NCBI GenBank assembly: GCA_964580995.1
Contig: CAZOMV010000067.1
Coordinates: 1 to 32,264, forward strand
Origin: JAKJEP01 sp964580995
GTDB lineage: Bacteria; Planctomycetota; Phycisphaerae; Sedimentisphaerales; SM23-30
Reading direction: 5' to 3'
Length of the DNA: 32,264 nucleotides
Below the pieces are notes generated by a model. It was not told where the DNA came from. It made no database searches and saw only the letters and a program-made list of their open reading frames with translations. Shown piece by piece: positions 10,401 through 16,098 of the stretch (positions are counted from its first letter, which is position 1; each line of letters begins with the position of its first letter). Made by a program: the position numbers and the translations under genes.

Positions 10401-13400
10401 CTATAAATTGTACTACATATTGCACCACCATATCCTCTAGTACCTGTCGTCGAGTTGTTCAAGAAGACACAATCCGATACCTTGGCGTAAGCACCAATAT
10501 GATTGTATAAACCACCTCCGCCTTCATCCCACCCTAAAGCTTGATTGTCAGTAAACTCGCAACGATTAAGGGTTATTTTACAGCTAAAGGGTTTTATGCC
10601 GCAATCATTCGTATATATCCCCTCGGAGCCTGTATTATATATTCCACCCCCGAGAATACGAGCCTGATTATTTTTGAAAATGCAGTTGTTAAATACCGTG
10701 TTACTCACGGAAATTGATACACCGCCACCCTTGTATCCATGGTTATGTTGAAAAGTACAATTGCTAATGGTGCCGTTGGACTGGGTAATCTGCATTCCTG
10801 CCTTATTACCGCCGGTAATTACAAAACCATCAAATATATTATTGCCACTATCAATGGAAGCTATTACGACATAATCACTATTGTCACCCATATTGTCAAA
10901 ACTGGCATCATCATTACCGCTCAAGTCACCACTAAGAATCGTACGATTTACATTTTCCTCACGTTGCGTAATATCCGTTTCCGCACCTGCAAAGCCGCCA
11001 TACAGAGCAATTCCCTTTTTAAATTTAAAACTAGCGGCTGGATTGCCTGAACCCGTGGGCTGGCTGGTACTACAATCGGGCTTATAAGTGCCCTGAGTTA
11101 CCCAAAGTTGATCTCCTGACATACTGGCCGCTAGGGCATCCTGCAAGTATTTATACGCATTGGACCAAGAAGAACCATTATTAAATCCGGTCGCATTCCC
11201 ATTAACATAGATAATAACACCATTGGCCCCATTCCATTGATCTACATCAATGAGTTTTTTCGCAATTTTCTCCTGCGAAGCATCTAGCCAGTATATCAGA
11301 CCCGTATCGGGGTCAATTATCATCCCCGTAGGCTTTTGTACAAGTTGATAAGTTAAAATGTCATTATCCGGGTCAATAGCATCAACATCGTAGGTGTATG
11401 AAGAACAGGGCGAATAATAGAGAACCGGCTCACTAATAATGATCGGCGGATGGTTTCCAGATTCAGATTGGACATTAATCGTATAGGACTGCGTCGAAAC
11501 CCCACCGCGTCCGTCCTCTGCCTGTAAAGTGATTGCATGTGTGCCAACCTGGCTTGCCATCGGTGTCCAGGTTAATACGCCAGTATCTTTATCAATAAAG
11601 ATATCGGATGGTCCCTGTACGAGGGAAAAGGTCAGCGGGTCAAGATCCGGATCAAAGACTTCGGCGGCATAGATATAGGTGGCATTCACAAAGGCTTCAA
11701 CCACCGGAATGGATGTAAATACGGGTGGCCGATTGGGTACATTATTGCGAACCGAAATCTGATATGCCTGGGTATCGAAGCCCCCATGGCCATCTTCCAC
11801 ACGCATCAGTACGGAATGATTACCCATATCGGTTAGACTGGGTTTCCATTGGATCAGCCCGGTGGCTGGATCTATGGTCATTCCCGACGGCAGGGAAGTG
11901 AGGGAATAGAGTAAAGTATCGCTATCGGGATCCACCGCCTCAGAATCATAGGTATAATCTTTATCTACTAAAATCTCTAAGACGGGAGAACTGGTCAATT
12001 GGGGCGGTTGATTCAACATTCCCAGAATCGTTAGGGTATAGGAGAACTGAACATAATTGGGATTGTAAAATGCCAGATAGCCAAAGTCTATAGTATTGGA
12101 TGGTGCAAAAATACTGCCGTTCATTTTCCCCTCCAGATTATAGTAGGGTTTACCATCCGGTGTTATGCCATCAGCACCAAGAACCTGAACGGAGGGAGCA
12201 CTCAAATGGTCGATGATCATAATCAGCGGCTTGCCAACACCATAGGTCCCTGCGTTGGTAAGTTCCAACTCGGTATACAAGATTTGCTTCTGCTCGTTCA
12301 GGGAGGTTATGCCATATTGGGCAGAAATATTATTGGAGATATTCGACAGCCGGTTGAAGTCGATAGTAGTAGGATTTTCATTGGTTACACCCAAAGGGAT
12401 AACAGGTAGGTCGAGTGGTAGATTCTGGTTGGACATAGGCGCTAAATAGCACCAATACTGGATAAGGGTAACCAGATCGCTTAAATCGACTATCCCATCG
12501 CTATTGACATCACCGGCACTTTTTCCACCGAGAACCGGTGTTTCCCAATTCGCTGCCAGGATGGCGAAATCCAAGAAGTCAATCCATCCGTCTTTTTGAA
12601 TATTTGCTGTACCGGCATTGGAATACAGATAATCTATATTTTCGGTTGAAAGGGGAATAACTTGCCCCTCGGCTTCCAGCTGCAGGTACCGGATGGACAC
12701 CGAGGTCTCCGTATCTCTATCGTTATTGACAAGACGGAAATACAAGCGAAATTCGGTTCCCGGCTGAAGATTTTTTAGATCCACAGAAACCTTGTTCCCC
12801 TCCCACTTGACATTCGGGCTGAAACAGGGTGATTGTTCTTCGGTCATATTCAAAAACGAATCGCGATCATTGCCATGCGGATCGATAAGTACTTCTCCGT
12901 TTTTACCGAGTAGAGTCGCTTCCAAAGCATCATTGATGGAAGCGGGATCTGACGTGTCAAAATATAACTCATCGATGATAAAACTTAGGACGGAGTCTAT
13001 GGCCGGAACGGTACCCTCAACACCAGCAGAAACCATAAAATTCTGCTCTTCTTTTAAGACCAGACTTGTTGGAGAGGAAACCACACGGATGGCAACTGAG
13101 CCTGTGGCCGTAAGTCCTGTATCTTCGGTAATTCGAATAGCAGCATCAAATTGGCCAGCTTTTTGATAAGTAAACGCAGTATCGGGACCTGTCGTATTGC
13201 TCCAGTCAAATGTGCCATTCCCGTCAAAATCCCATTCAAATAAGATAATATTGCCGTTATACTCCGCGGTAAAATCCACATATAATGGCGTTGTGCCATC
13301 GGTGGGACTGGCTTTGGCAATTACATAGAGGGGGCGGGCAGACCAGACGGAGTAAGAAGGAGTCAGTCTTTGATAATCGGGATTAGAAAAGGAAACGATT

Positions 13401-13771
13401 TTCGCTGCTGTGCTGGTGCCCGGAAGAAATAAGCCTCCTGCTATTTGACCAGTAAAATCAAGGTATGAAGTACCATCCAGAAGTACCCCATCTCCAATCA
13501 CCAATACATTGTCAGGCAGACCATCAAAGGTTAAAATTATCGGAAGACGTAAGGATTCCTGGGAGCTGTTTTTGAGAATGGTGGTACAACGGGTTTGGCC
13601 TTTACTTCGGTCATGATAAAAATTACTAAATTCAACCGTTACCTTATCATTGACCCTAATCAGATCCTCATAAACCGGATCCCCGGCCAAGGAAACGGAA
13701 CATGTAAAAGCAAATAGAAAAACCAGAAATGCGGTCCCGATTGATGCGAAAAGATCCCTATTAGCATCCAT
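1499..13771 (-). CDS. giant secreted modular Rhs/YD-repeat protein with variable C-terminal tip
   Basis: 4090 residues. Modules in order: signal peptide (1-29, hydrophobic core then SLAGD), PKD domain (about 150-233, WDFDGNGTFDW), dockerin-like pair (about 394-445), three He_PIG/cadherin-like Ig repeats (about 589-1415), the third interrupted by a right-handed beta-helix (about 835-1390), CARDB-like domains (about 1420-1540 and 1710-1820), seven more Ig repeats (about 1824-2457), two Ig-like domains (2460-2657), the Rhs entry segment (from about 2660), YD repeats (about 2867-3830), the Rhs core (about 3852-3900, ending DPSGN) and a tip of about 190 residues. The tip has a Cys3963/His4031 pair like papain/CHAP hydrolases. 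ATG 13771 follows TAAGGAGA at good spacing. It lies 38 nt after a PEP-CTERM gene. By family knowledge, Rhs shells encapsulate a toxin or enzyme tip; surface display, contact toxicity or glycan degradation are inferences. Confidence 0.93.
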   Translation of the reverse strand: MDANRDLFASIGTAFLVFLFAFTCSVSLAGDPVYEDLIRVNDKVTVEFSNFYHDRSKGQTRCTTILKNSSQESLRLPIILTFDGLPDNVLVIGDGVLLDGTSYLDFTGQIAGGLFLPGTSTAAKIVSFSNPDYQRLTPSYSVWSARPLYVIAKASPTDGTTPLYVDFTAEYNGNIILFEWDFDGNGTFDWSNTTGPDTAFTYQKAGQFDAAIRITEDTGLTATGSVAIRVVSSPTSLVLKEEQNFMVSAGVEGTVPAIDSVLSFIIDELYFDTSDPASINDALEATLLGKNGEVLIDPHGNDRDSFLNMTEEQSPCFSPNVKWEGNKVSVDLKNLQPGTEFRLYFRLVNNDRDTETSVSIRYLQLEAEGQVIPLSTENIDYLYSNAGTANIQKDGWIDFLDFAILAANWETPVLGGKSAGDVNSDGIVDLSDLVTLIQYWCYLAPMSNQNLPLDLPVIPLGVTNENPTTIDFNRLSNISNNISAQYGITSLNEQKQILYTELELTNAGTYGVGKPLIMIIDHLSAPSVQVLGADGITPDGKPYYNLEGKMNGSIFAPSNTIDFGYLAFYNPNYVQFSYTLTILGMLNQPPQLTSSPVLEILVDKDYTYDSEAVDPDSDTLLYSLTSLPSGMTIDPATGLIQWKPSLTDMGNHSVLMRVEDGHGGFDTQAYQISVRNNVPNRPPVFTSIPVVEAFVNATYIYAAEVFDPDLDPLTFSLVQGPSDIFIDKDTGVLTWTPMASQVGTHAITLQAEDGRGGVSTQSYTINVQSESGNHPPIIISEPVLYYSPCSSYTYDVDAIDPDNDILTYQLVQKPTGMIIDPDTGLIYWLDASQEKIAKKLIDVDQWNGANGVIIYVNGNATGFNNGSSWSNAYKYLQDALAASMSGDQLWVTQGTYKPDCSTSQPTGSGNPAASFKFKKGIALYGGFAGAETDITQREENVNRTILSGDLSGNDDASFDNMGDNSDYVVIASIDSGNNIFDGFVITGGNKAGMQITQSNGTISNCTFQHNHGYKGGGVSISVSNTVFNNCIFKNNQARILGGGIYNTGSEGIYTNDCGIKPFSCKITLNRCEFTDNQALGWDEGGGGLYNHIGAYAKVSDCVFLNNSTTGTRGYGGAICSTIYSVLEVVNTKFRYNSASQGGGVNLSSNFASPGSQPTDPVNLCTIPSRLINCEFTGNSSSYPTPGATGGAVVMAASRVEIGNCLFIGNSSNYSGGAIGVQVSHVVVNNSTMVFNSAQEGNAVSCDYLGRPSYVRINNCILWDADGELWNNDNSDIEVDYSDIKGGWTGTGSNNIDIDPQFCSMPNDGGDGWGVGSDYFGNLHLTIDSPCIDGGNNLAVLSDSMDLDGDGDKNELSPLDMALWERFVEDPKINNNDNGNWPIVDVGAYEIQSRINDIEVEVSDGRGGVAHQSFTITATASEDAPFDLTIAEVDSDGLTSNQQTLETTGIITAEVSNSGPEDITAPFEVLFFEDRNYDGLFDQITDSILANTMVSEPLLAGQSITVTATANRTVLFPGNFVYGIVDSTDVIYEIDESNNIARSSNDGCLFAEKIMFEDVTGEYTQIPNGYKGLNWQNFWALNTVSYPNDSGYKNANTSGEYIAFNFEDDQPAEITSPNPIVLKSFSITSGWCVGLSATIQGSLQGNVKYTASFAPTPYAPLLVTMGAAPYNQPVDRLVFTASGGYTVFPGGYGSHIAVDDLEYEVHDAPNLTPRYVRYAITGENSTFTVRIGNNGVLLAPAGIPVSFYTGDPNQGGLCIGTISTTGKIEPGHFEDVSITLPFIDIDNLWVWADDDGTGRGTVSECNEEDNIYHPNFNGEPVANRSPYFTTTPMTTAMVGQFYRYNTVAWDPDGDTLSYDIPAGRPDGMAIDPAKGIVTWMPKVAQIGIHDIVLRVSDGQGGIDLQGFQIQVNSANSAPLITSEPLRMAAVNIPYLYAVLAQDAEEDLLSYDLIQAPTGMTIDQTVGRISWIPDGTQIGIHPVNITVNDGKGGQAVQSFDVSVAGTSQNEPPAITSTPRFIIAANESYLYQVEATDSNGDSLTYSLQTAPAGMTVDSEGFVQWIAGIQQFGFNTVRIHVEDGRGGLAYQEFTVNVVSRIVNNSPSIVSQPVFTVALGQNYIYDAQAVDSDNDPLYWSLDTAPTGMSVDARQGSIRWTPTASQTGSNQVVLRVIDGLGAWATQTYLINVNSVNTPPNITSYPSTEAFLDYPYTYTVVATDIEGDTLLFSLVTSPSGMTMDSSTGLVQWTPSSDQADEQAIVIRADDGKGGYAQQSYSIAVYTGIPNYQPEITSTPKGYVVAETIYEYQVQAVDPDSDTITYSLEIAPAGMTVDPVTGLIQWKPAVSQVGENFVKIAAEDTFGNTAFQSYSILVVNSSNFPVITSVPQGPATVGLIWSYDVIAHDPDHDPLTYSLSTYPQGMTIDEYGRIRWTPEMVHVGTHNIAIQAMDSYGLIAEQTFSLSVITAIQDTKKPTISLVLSDNPVPLGSSYTLTAWATDNVGVNSMLVTLAGSPVTLNAAGQATLTAAAVGEFEIVIAASDAAGNVSTGSVMLYVIDTNPDPNSPHVEITSPEYDTIITNITDIVGTVEDDNLLYYTLSVARADDESYTEIFHGTSTVTNGILGSFDPTILANDTYVIKLTAVDAAGNTSYTMIEVGVQGTLKLGNFTLSFTDLSIPVSGIPITVTRTYDSLNARTRQDLGFGWRLELKDTDLRTSLPKTGYEEEFGYFNAFYYGAKVYVTTPDGRRQGFTFIPEPPRGIAESILGTWHPAFTPDPGVTSQLTVQDVYLQYVEDTGEFYFYGAWAYNPADTELSDGIYTLTTAEGISYRIDGLTGDLQLVSDTNGNSLTFTEDAVISSAGPKVQLERDINGRITAVLDPSGNRVAYDYNDKGDLVSVTDRQGNVTQFVYRDDPAHYLDQIIDPLGRTGIRTEYDDQGRLIAMVDVNGKTVALDHDPANFTETVTDTLGNTKIYVYDERGNVTTEVDALGGTTTRTYDFKNYLLTETDPLGHTTTYTRDNNGNPLTVTDPLGNTTRYTYGSFNRLLTTIDPLGNSTIHAYDGKGNLISTTDAAGNKTTYTNDAAGNQTSVKDAMGNSSQYEYDSAGRLIRQTDALGHITTYTYDSNGNQLTQTTTVTTTSGPQTRTTTSTYDTNGRVIATTDAAGNVRHTEYNAVGKMSATIDALGRRTEYVYDERGLLIETILPDATPADNTDNPYTQTEYDAAGRTVAQIDALDRRTKSVYDVAGRIIETILPDESPDDLSDNPRTRTEYDISGQTIAQIDQRGNRTEFEYDAAGRQIMVRNALDQETTTAYDAAGRSVTQTDALGHTTDFEYDALGRVVKTIFADGSGTSTTYDSLGRAIAQTNQLGITTEYEYDALGRLTAVVDALGQQTEYSYDESGNQITQTDANGHTTCFEYDVLGRRVATILPLGQRSISTYDAAGNVISTTDFNGATITYIYDARNQLIAKYFPDGSATSFTYTLLGQRETITDDRGVTFFTYDTQNRLISRTDPDGTMIQYTYDLAGNRTSVTAPSGMILYTFDALNRQETVTDPEGGLTEYTYNGVGNLSRTDLPNGTLETRSYNTVNRLVYLENRSLGEIINSYQYTLDPIGNRIAVMEDTGRRVDYVYDALGRLQSESITDTVNGNRLVVYTLDPVGNRLSRNDSTEGITTYVYDQNDRLLSETLNSQTTTYTYDNNGNTLSRVARPTDSAYYAWNTENRLVAADVTDSTGTKQIDYQYDADGIRVSSTVNGEEIRYLIDASHPYQQVLEEYTPSHTIKASYVHGLDLISQKRGLARYFHHVDGLGSTCVLTDLSGQTTASYIYDAYGQLISQTGSTPNSYLFAGEQRDFNLGLDYLRARYMNLSVGRFYGMDTLEGSVNSPISLNKYIYGNANPIANIDPSGNFSIGEVSISISIISVLATTSSASEGFSPELINRRVRALKVMINTKNCWQAGPQPKHPYRACNFLIRDVSNTLGIHYFDNKNADTILLHGMLFGEYLGHNEDLAIEYANKGYFVIAGVHSAFLTNTTHGHVAVVVAEGKDDNYPVGYWWVYVEKNPDSDKSRGRGGVGVHRGYKSSDWNDIIYAAYKWW
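2280..5170 (-). repeat. YD (Rhs) repeat array inside the giant gene
   Basis: Roughly forty short units with the motif YDxxGxxxxxxDxxGxxTxxxY are encoded in tandem with a period near 60-63 bases. This explains the many antisense open frames and the strong DNA-level periodicity of this stretch. YD repeats fold into a beta-cage in known Rhs/Tc proteins. Confidence 0.9.
6400..8310 (-). repeat. seven tandem He_PIG/cadherin-like Ig repeats
   Basis: Seven units of about 88-95 residues each contain the order P.IxSxPxxxxxxxxxYxYxxxAxDxxxDxLxYSL, GMxxDxxxGxIxWxP and DGxGGxxxQxxxxxV. Three further copies lie upstream in the protein (nucleotides 12003 to about 9540), the last of them split by an insertion. 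The repeats are diverged and not recent duplications. Their likely role is as a stalk. Confidence 0.88.
9600..11275 (-). other. right-handed beta-helix module inserted in the third Ig repeat
   Basis: This is a coding subregion of the giant gene, residues about 835-1390. It begins at IYVNGNATGFNNGSSWSNAY, contains many short GGGxY/NCxFxxN coils typical of Pmp/PbH1 beta-helices, and ends with the stereotyped VDVGAYE. The flanking residues are the two halves of one Ig repeat (GLIYWLDASQE before, INDIEVEVSDGRGGVAHQSF after). Beta-helix modules of this kind usually bind or cleave polysaccharides or act as surface spacers. No catalytic residues are assigned. Confidence 0.8.
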
Positions 13772-13809
13772 CCCTTTTCTCCTTATGAAACGGGCGAGTC
13801 TTCCCCTTT

Positions 13810-14460
13810 TTAAATTCGAAATCGCTTCCCCAAAATACCAGCAGACAATAAACCTATAAAGTTGAATATTGTACTTGGCTCTGGAATCACATGGACTTCT
13901 ATGTTATCTAATAATATCTGACTGTTAAATGGCCCCATAAAATTCCCGACTAAATCAAAAGACAAAATTGCATCCGATGAAGTTCCTGCTAGACTGGATA
14001 CATCAAAATCGATCTGTGACCAACCCGAACCGATGTCTCTCGTTGAGACATACCGGGTATCCAGATATAAGCCGTTCACCGAATCATGCATAAAGAAATA
14101 GGATTCCGATGGATCGGAAGGATTGGGGTTGCTATCGATGAATGGATTGCGGAAGGTATCCAATAACGATACGGTAAAAGAATCCGAAACCCCATTGTCA
14201 AAAGCAGCCAAATACTGAAACGACAAGTTCGATACGTCGGAAGGCAAAACAAAGTATTGTTCGAGAAACGTGGGACTATCCTGGTCTTCCTGTAATACTG
14301 CTTGATCCGCAAGAACATTCGTATTTGAATAATTCGTCCATCCTACGTCTAAAGGACCTGAAAAGTCACCATTCGCAAAAGGATTGAATGAACCAGCCTG
14401 AACTCTGGAAATGGCAACGAATGCGATAAAAATCGTAAAGAAATACCCTCGCGTATGCAT
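13810..14460 (-). CDS. PEP-CTERM sorting-domain protein
   Basis: 216 residues from ATG 14460. This start is chosen because AAAGGAGA lies about six bases upstream; a longer TTG reading from 14490 would place that site inside the coding region. The N-terminus MHTRGYFFTIFIAFVAISR is a signal peptide. The mature part is a beta-rich domain beginning with an NGDFSGPLDVGW motif, as in jelly-roll or carbohydrate-binding-like secreted proteins. The C-terminus has VIPEPST, a hydrophobic stretch and KRFRI, the PEP-CTERM sorting signal recognised by exosortase in EPS-producing bacteria. It lies 38 nt upstream of the giant Rhs gene on the same strand, so the two are probably cotranscribed. The precise function of the mature domain is unknown. 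Confidence 0.85.
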   Translation of the reverse strand: MHTRGYFFTIFIAFVAISRVQAGSFNPFANGDFSGPLDVGWTNYSNTNVLADQAVLQEDQDSPTFLEQYFVLPSDVSNLSFQYLAAFDNGVSDSFTVSLLDTFRNPFIDSNPNPSDPSESYFFMHDSVNGLYLDTRYVSTRDIGSGWSQIDFDVSSLAGTSSDAILSFDLVGNFMGPFNSQILLDNIEVHVIPEPSTIFNFIGLLSAGILGKRFRI

Positions 14461-14818
14461 AATTTTCTCCTTTACCTGTTGCGATTGCAAGTTTTGTAAT
14501 TAGCAAAGATTCCTTGTTCCGCCTGTAACTTTGCTTACCAACTTTCTCCGAAAACCGTACCGATCTGAATACTTATGAATCATACCGTATTTCGTGGATC
14601 AAGGGAAGCAAAAAGTGGCAAGTACAACCACTGTAAGGCATAAGTCGTGCTTTTGAGGCGAGTTGTGGGCGATTTTTCCCGGCCGCAGATGAGTATCCCT
14701 CTTGTCCTCCTTGTAGTACAAGTTGATGATTTTCGGCGATTGGGGTGGTTTAAGCATTTCTGGCCAACGGCGGTGGTAGCCATAACCAGCATATTTCACA
14801 GGAACTTTATGTTTTCAA

Positions 14819-14847
14819 TTGACAAATAGCATAACTGATTGTAGTAT
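14819..14847 (+). promoter_or_regulatory. sigma70-like promoter with no obvious gene
   Basis: TTGACA at 14819-14824 is a perfect -35 element. TAGTAT at 14842-14847 follows after exactly 17 bases and matches four of six -10 positions. The only following ORF encodes 26 residues (14893-14973). The site could be the orphan promoter of a lost gene or of a small RNA. Confidence 0.4.
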
Positions 14848-14856
14848 AACCAGTTA
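14832..14856. promoter_or_regulatory. operator-like inverted repeat
   Basis: TAACTG at 14832-14837 and CAGTTA at 14851-14856 form a 6-bp dyad with a 13-base centre. The dyad brackets the -10 element of the promoter-like site at 14819-14847, the usual position for a repressor operator. No regulator gene is adjacent. Confidence 0.35.
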
Positions 14857-15059
14857 CAATAAATACCATACTCAAACAGAAAGGCTATTTCTATGACAGA
14901 CTGTAAAGGCTCAAGAATTTACATCCCGCATTTCCCATGGCCAGACCCAGAAAATCGTATCATTGCGAATTAGAGGGTATTCGATAAGATGAATTAGTTT
15001 TTTAATGAAAAGATATTCCTTAATGTTTTAATATTTGGATTAACCCTTACCGCGTACGC

Positions 15060-15116
15060 AGCGTAAATGCGCAATAGCCGCACTCGTCTGGTACTTGGTT
15101 GGTACTTGTTTACGCT
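15060..15116. repeat. 8-bp inverted repeat enclosing an 11-bp tandem repeat
   Basis: AGCGTAAA at 15060-15067 is the reverse complement of TTTACGCT at 15109-15116. Between them TGGTACTTG occurs at 15089-15097 and 15100-15108, an 11-bp tandem unit. No gene explains the structure. It may be a small hairpin RNA, a protein-binding site or an element end. Confidence 0.4.
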
Positions 15117-15574
15117 AAGTCCAGCACCATAAGTTGTTATTTTACAGTTATAAACCATTTGCAGCAAATACCTAAAAACCATAGATTCGCATCTTCAAAC
15201 TGACGCGCATTTTTAGTCGAGTTTATATGGGATTTTGTGGCTCTGTCTTCTTGCCAATTTCAAATCACATTTCTAAATTAGCAACTCTCACTTTTCCAGG
15301 TATTTCAGTCAAGATAATATAGAGACATATGTTTCATTAGGGAACAAATGTGAAGGAAATGAAAGAAAATAGGTGTTCCCCAAGCGTAAACCAGGATTAA
15401 AATGGGGCCAAATCGTTAAATGTGAAATATTTTGAAAATCAGTCAATAATTTGCCAGAATTTATTATTTTTTATCCTTGAGTAATGGTTATTGTGGACAT
15501 TAAGATCCACCACTATGGGGCCGTTCAAATCCAGCCAATAATGTATCCCTTTATTCACCCTTCATGGGTTAGAT

Positions 15575-16026
15575 TCAATCCGGCAGAAACATCGCTCCCA
15601 TGTCAAAACCTTCTTCGGGGGTACCGAAGAAGCTGTCGTTACGGAAAACACTGGGCATATACTTCTCATTGCTGTAGGTGTAAAAAGCCAGGCTCCAGCA
15701 GTCCTCACTAAAATAACGGAGACGGCACAGGTGAATGGGGGAGTTTCGCAGCCGTTCAAAATATTTTTGCCGGTTGATTCGCACGCTTTTAGGTGGCCAG
15801 CCTTTGGGAACGACCGGCTCCCGATAGGCATCAATATAACAGCAGGGACACCGGAAACGAATCTCCAGCCGGAGGAATTTATCGGAGTAATGTTTCTGGG
15901 CATAGGCTTGGAGGCGCTGGCGTGTCTGCTCCTGGACCAGGGGAGGAATCTTTACCCCCCCCCGGTGTGGGGATCGAAGACCCAGGTAGTGAGCTTGCGT
16001 TTTGTGGTTTTCTTTGCCATGACCAT
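15575..16026 (-). CDS. conserved hypothetical protein, probably frameshifted in a G tract
   Basis: The main frame ending at 15575 encodes a well-formed small protein with KIPPLVQEQTRQRLQAY, RFRCPCCYIDAYREP, LCRLRYFSEDCWSLAFYTYS and FGTPEEGFDMGAMFL. I recall similar proteins of about 150 residues as uncharacterised families in planctomycetes and cyanobacteria. In the same frame an ATG exists at 16042, but the best ribosome site (AGGAG) lies inside that extension. It is correctly placed instead for ATG 16020 (or 16026) in another frame, which encodes MAKKTTKRKLTTWVFDPHTG, a basic start followed by WVF. The frames meet in nine G residues (minus strand, 15955-15963). One extra or two fewer G would fuse them into one protein. 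The gene lies about 70 nt after hsdR on the same strand. Function unknown. Confidence 0.65.
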
Positions 16027-16098
16027 TTCTCCTAATAGCCATACTGGCGGAGAAACTATTCTCTATTTCTTTTTTTCTACCGGTTTTTCAATCAGACG

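Larger units (their letters stand above)
14491..15574. other. 1.1-kb AT-rich region without a convincing gene
   Basis: Short open frames exist, for example a minus-strand frame at 14599-14799 ending near KHDLCLTVVVLATFCFP and a plus-strand 26-codon ORF at 14893-14973 after AAAGG. None resembles a known family to me. The region holds a promoter-like site at 14819-14847 overlapping an inverted repeat, and a nested repeat at 15060-15116. From 15230 to 15480 it is AT-rich and featureless. It is probably decayed DNA between the Rhs unit and the restriction operon. Confidence 0.5.

Noticed and set aside
160..15308. CAGGTATTTCAG present at 160-171 and 15297-15308, as if direct att repeats flanked the recombinase and Rhs unit
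   Set aside because: A 12-bp exact match is expected many times by chance in 32 kb, and the similarity does not extend convincingly beyond it.
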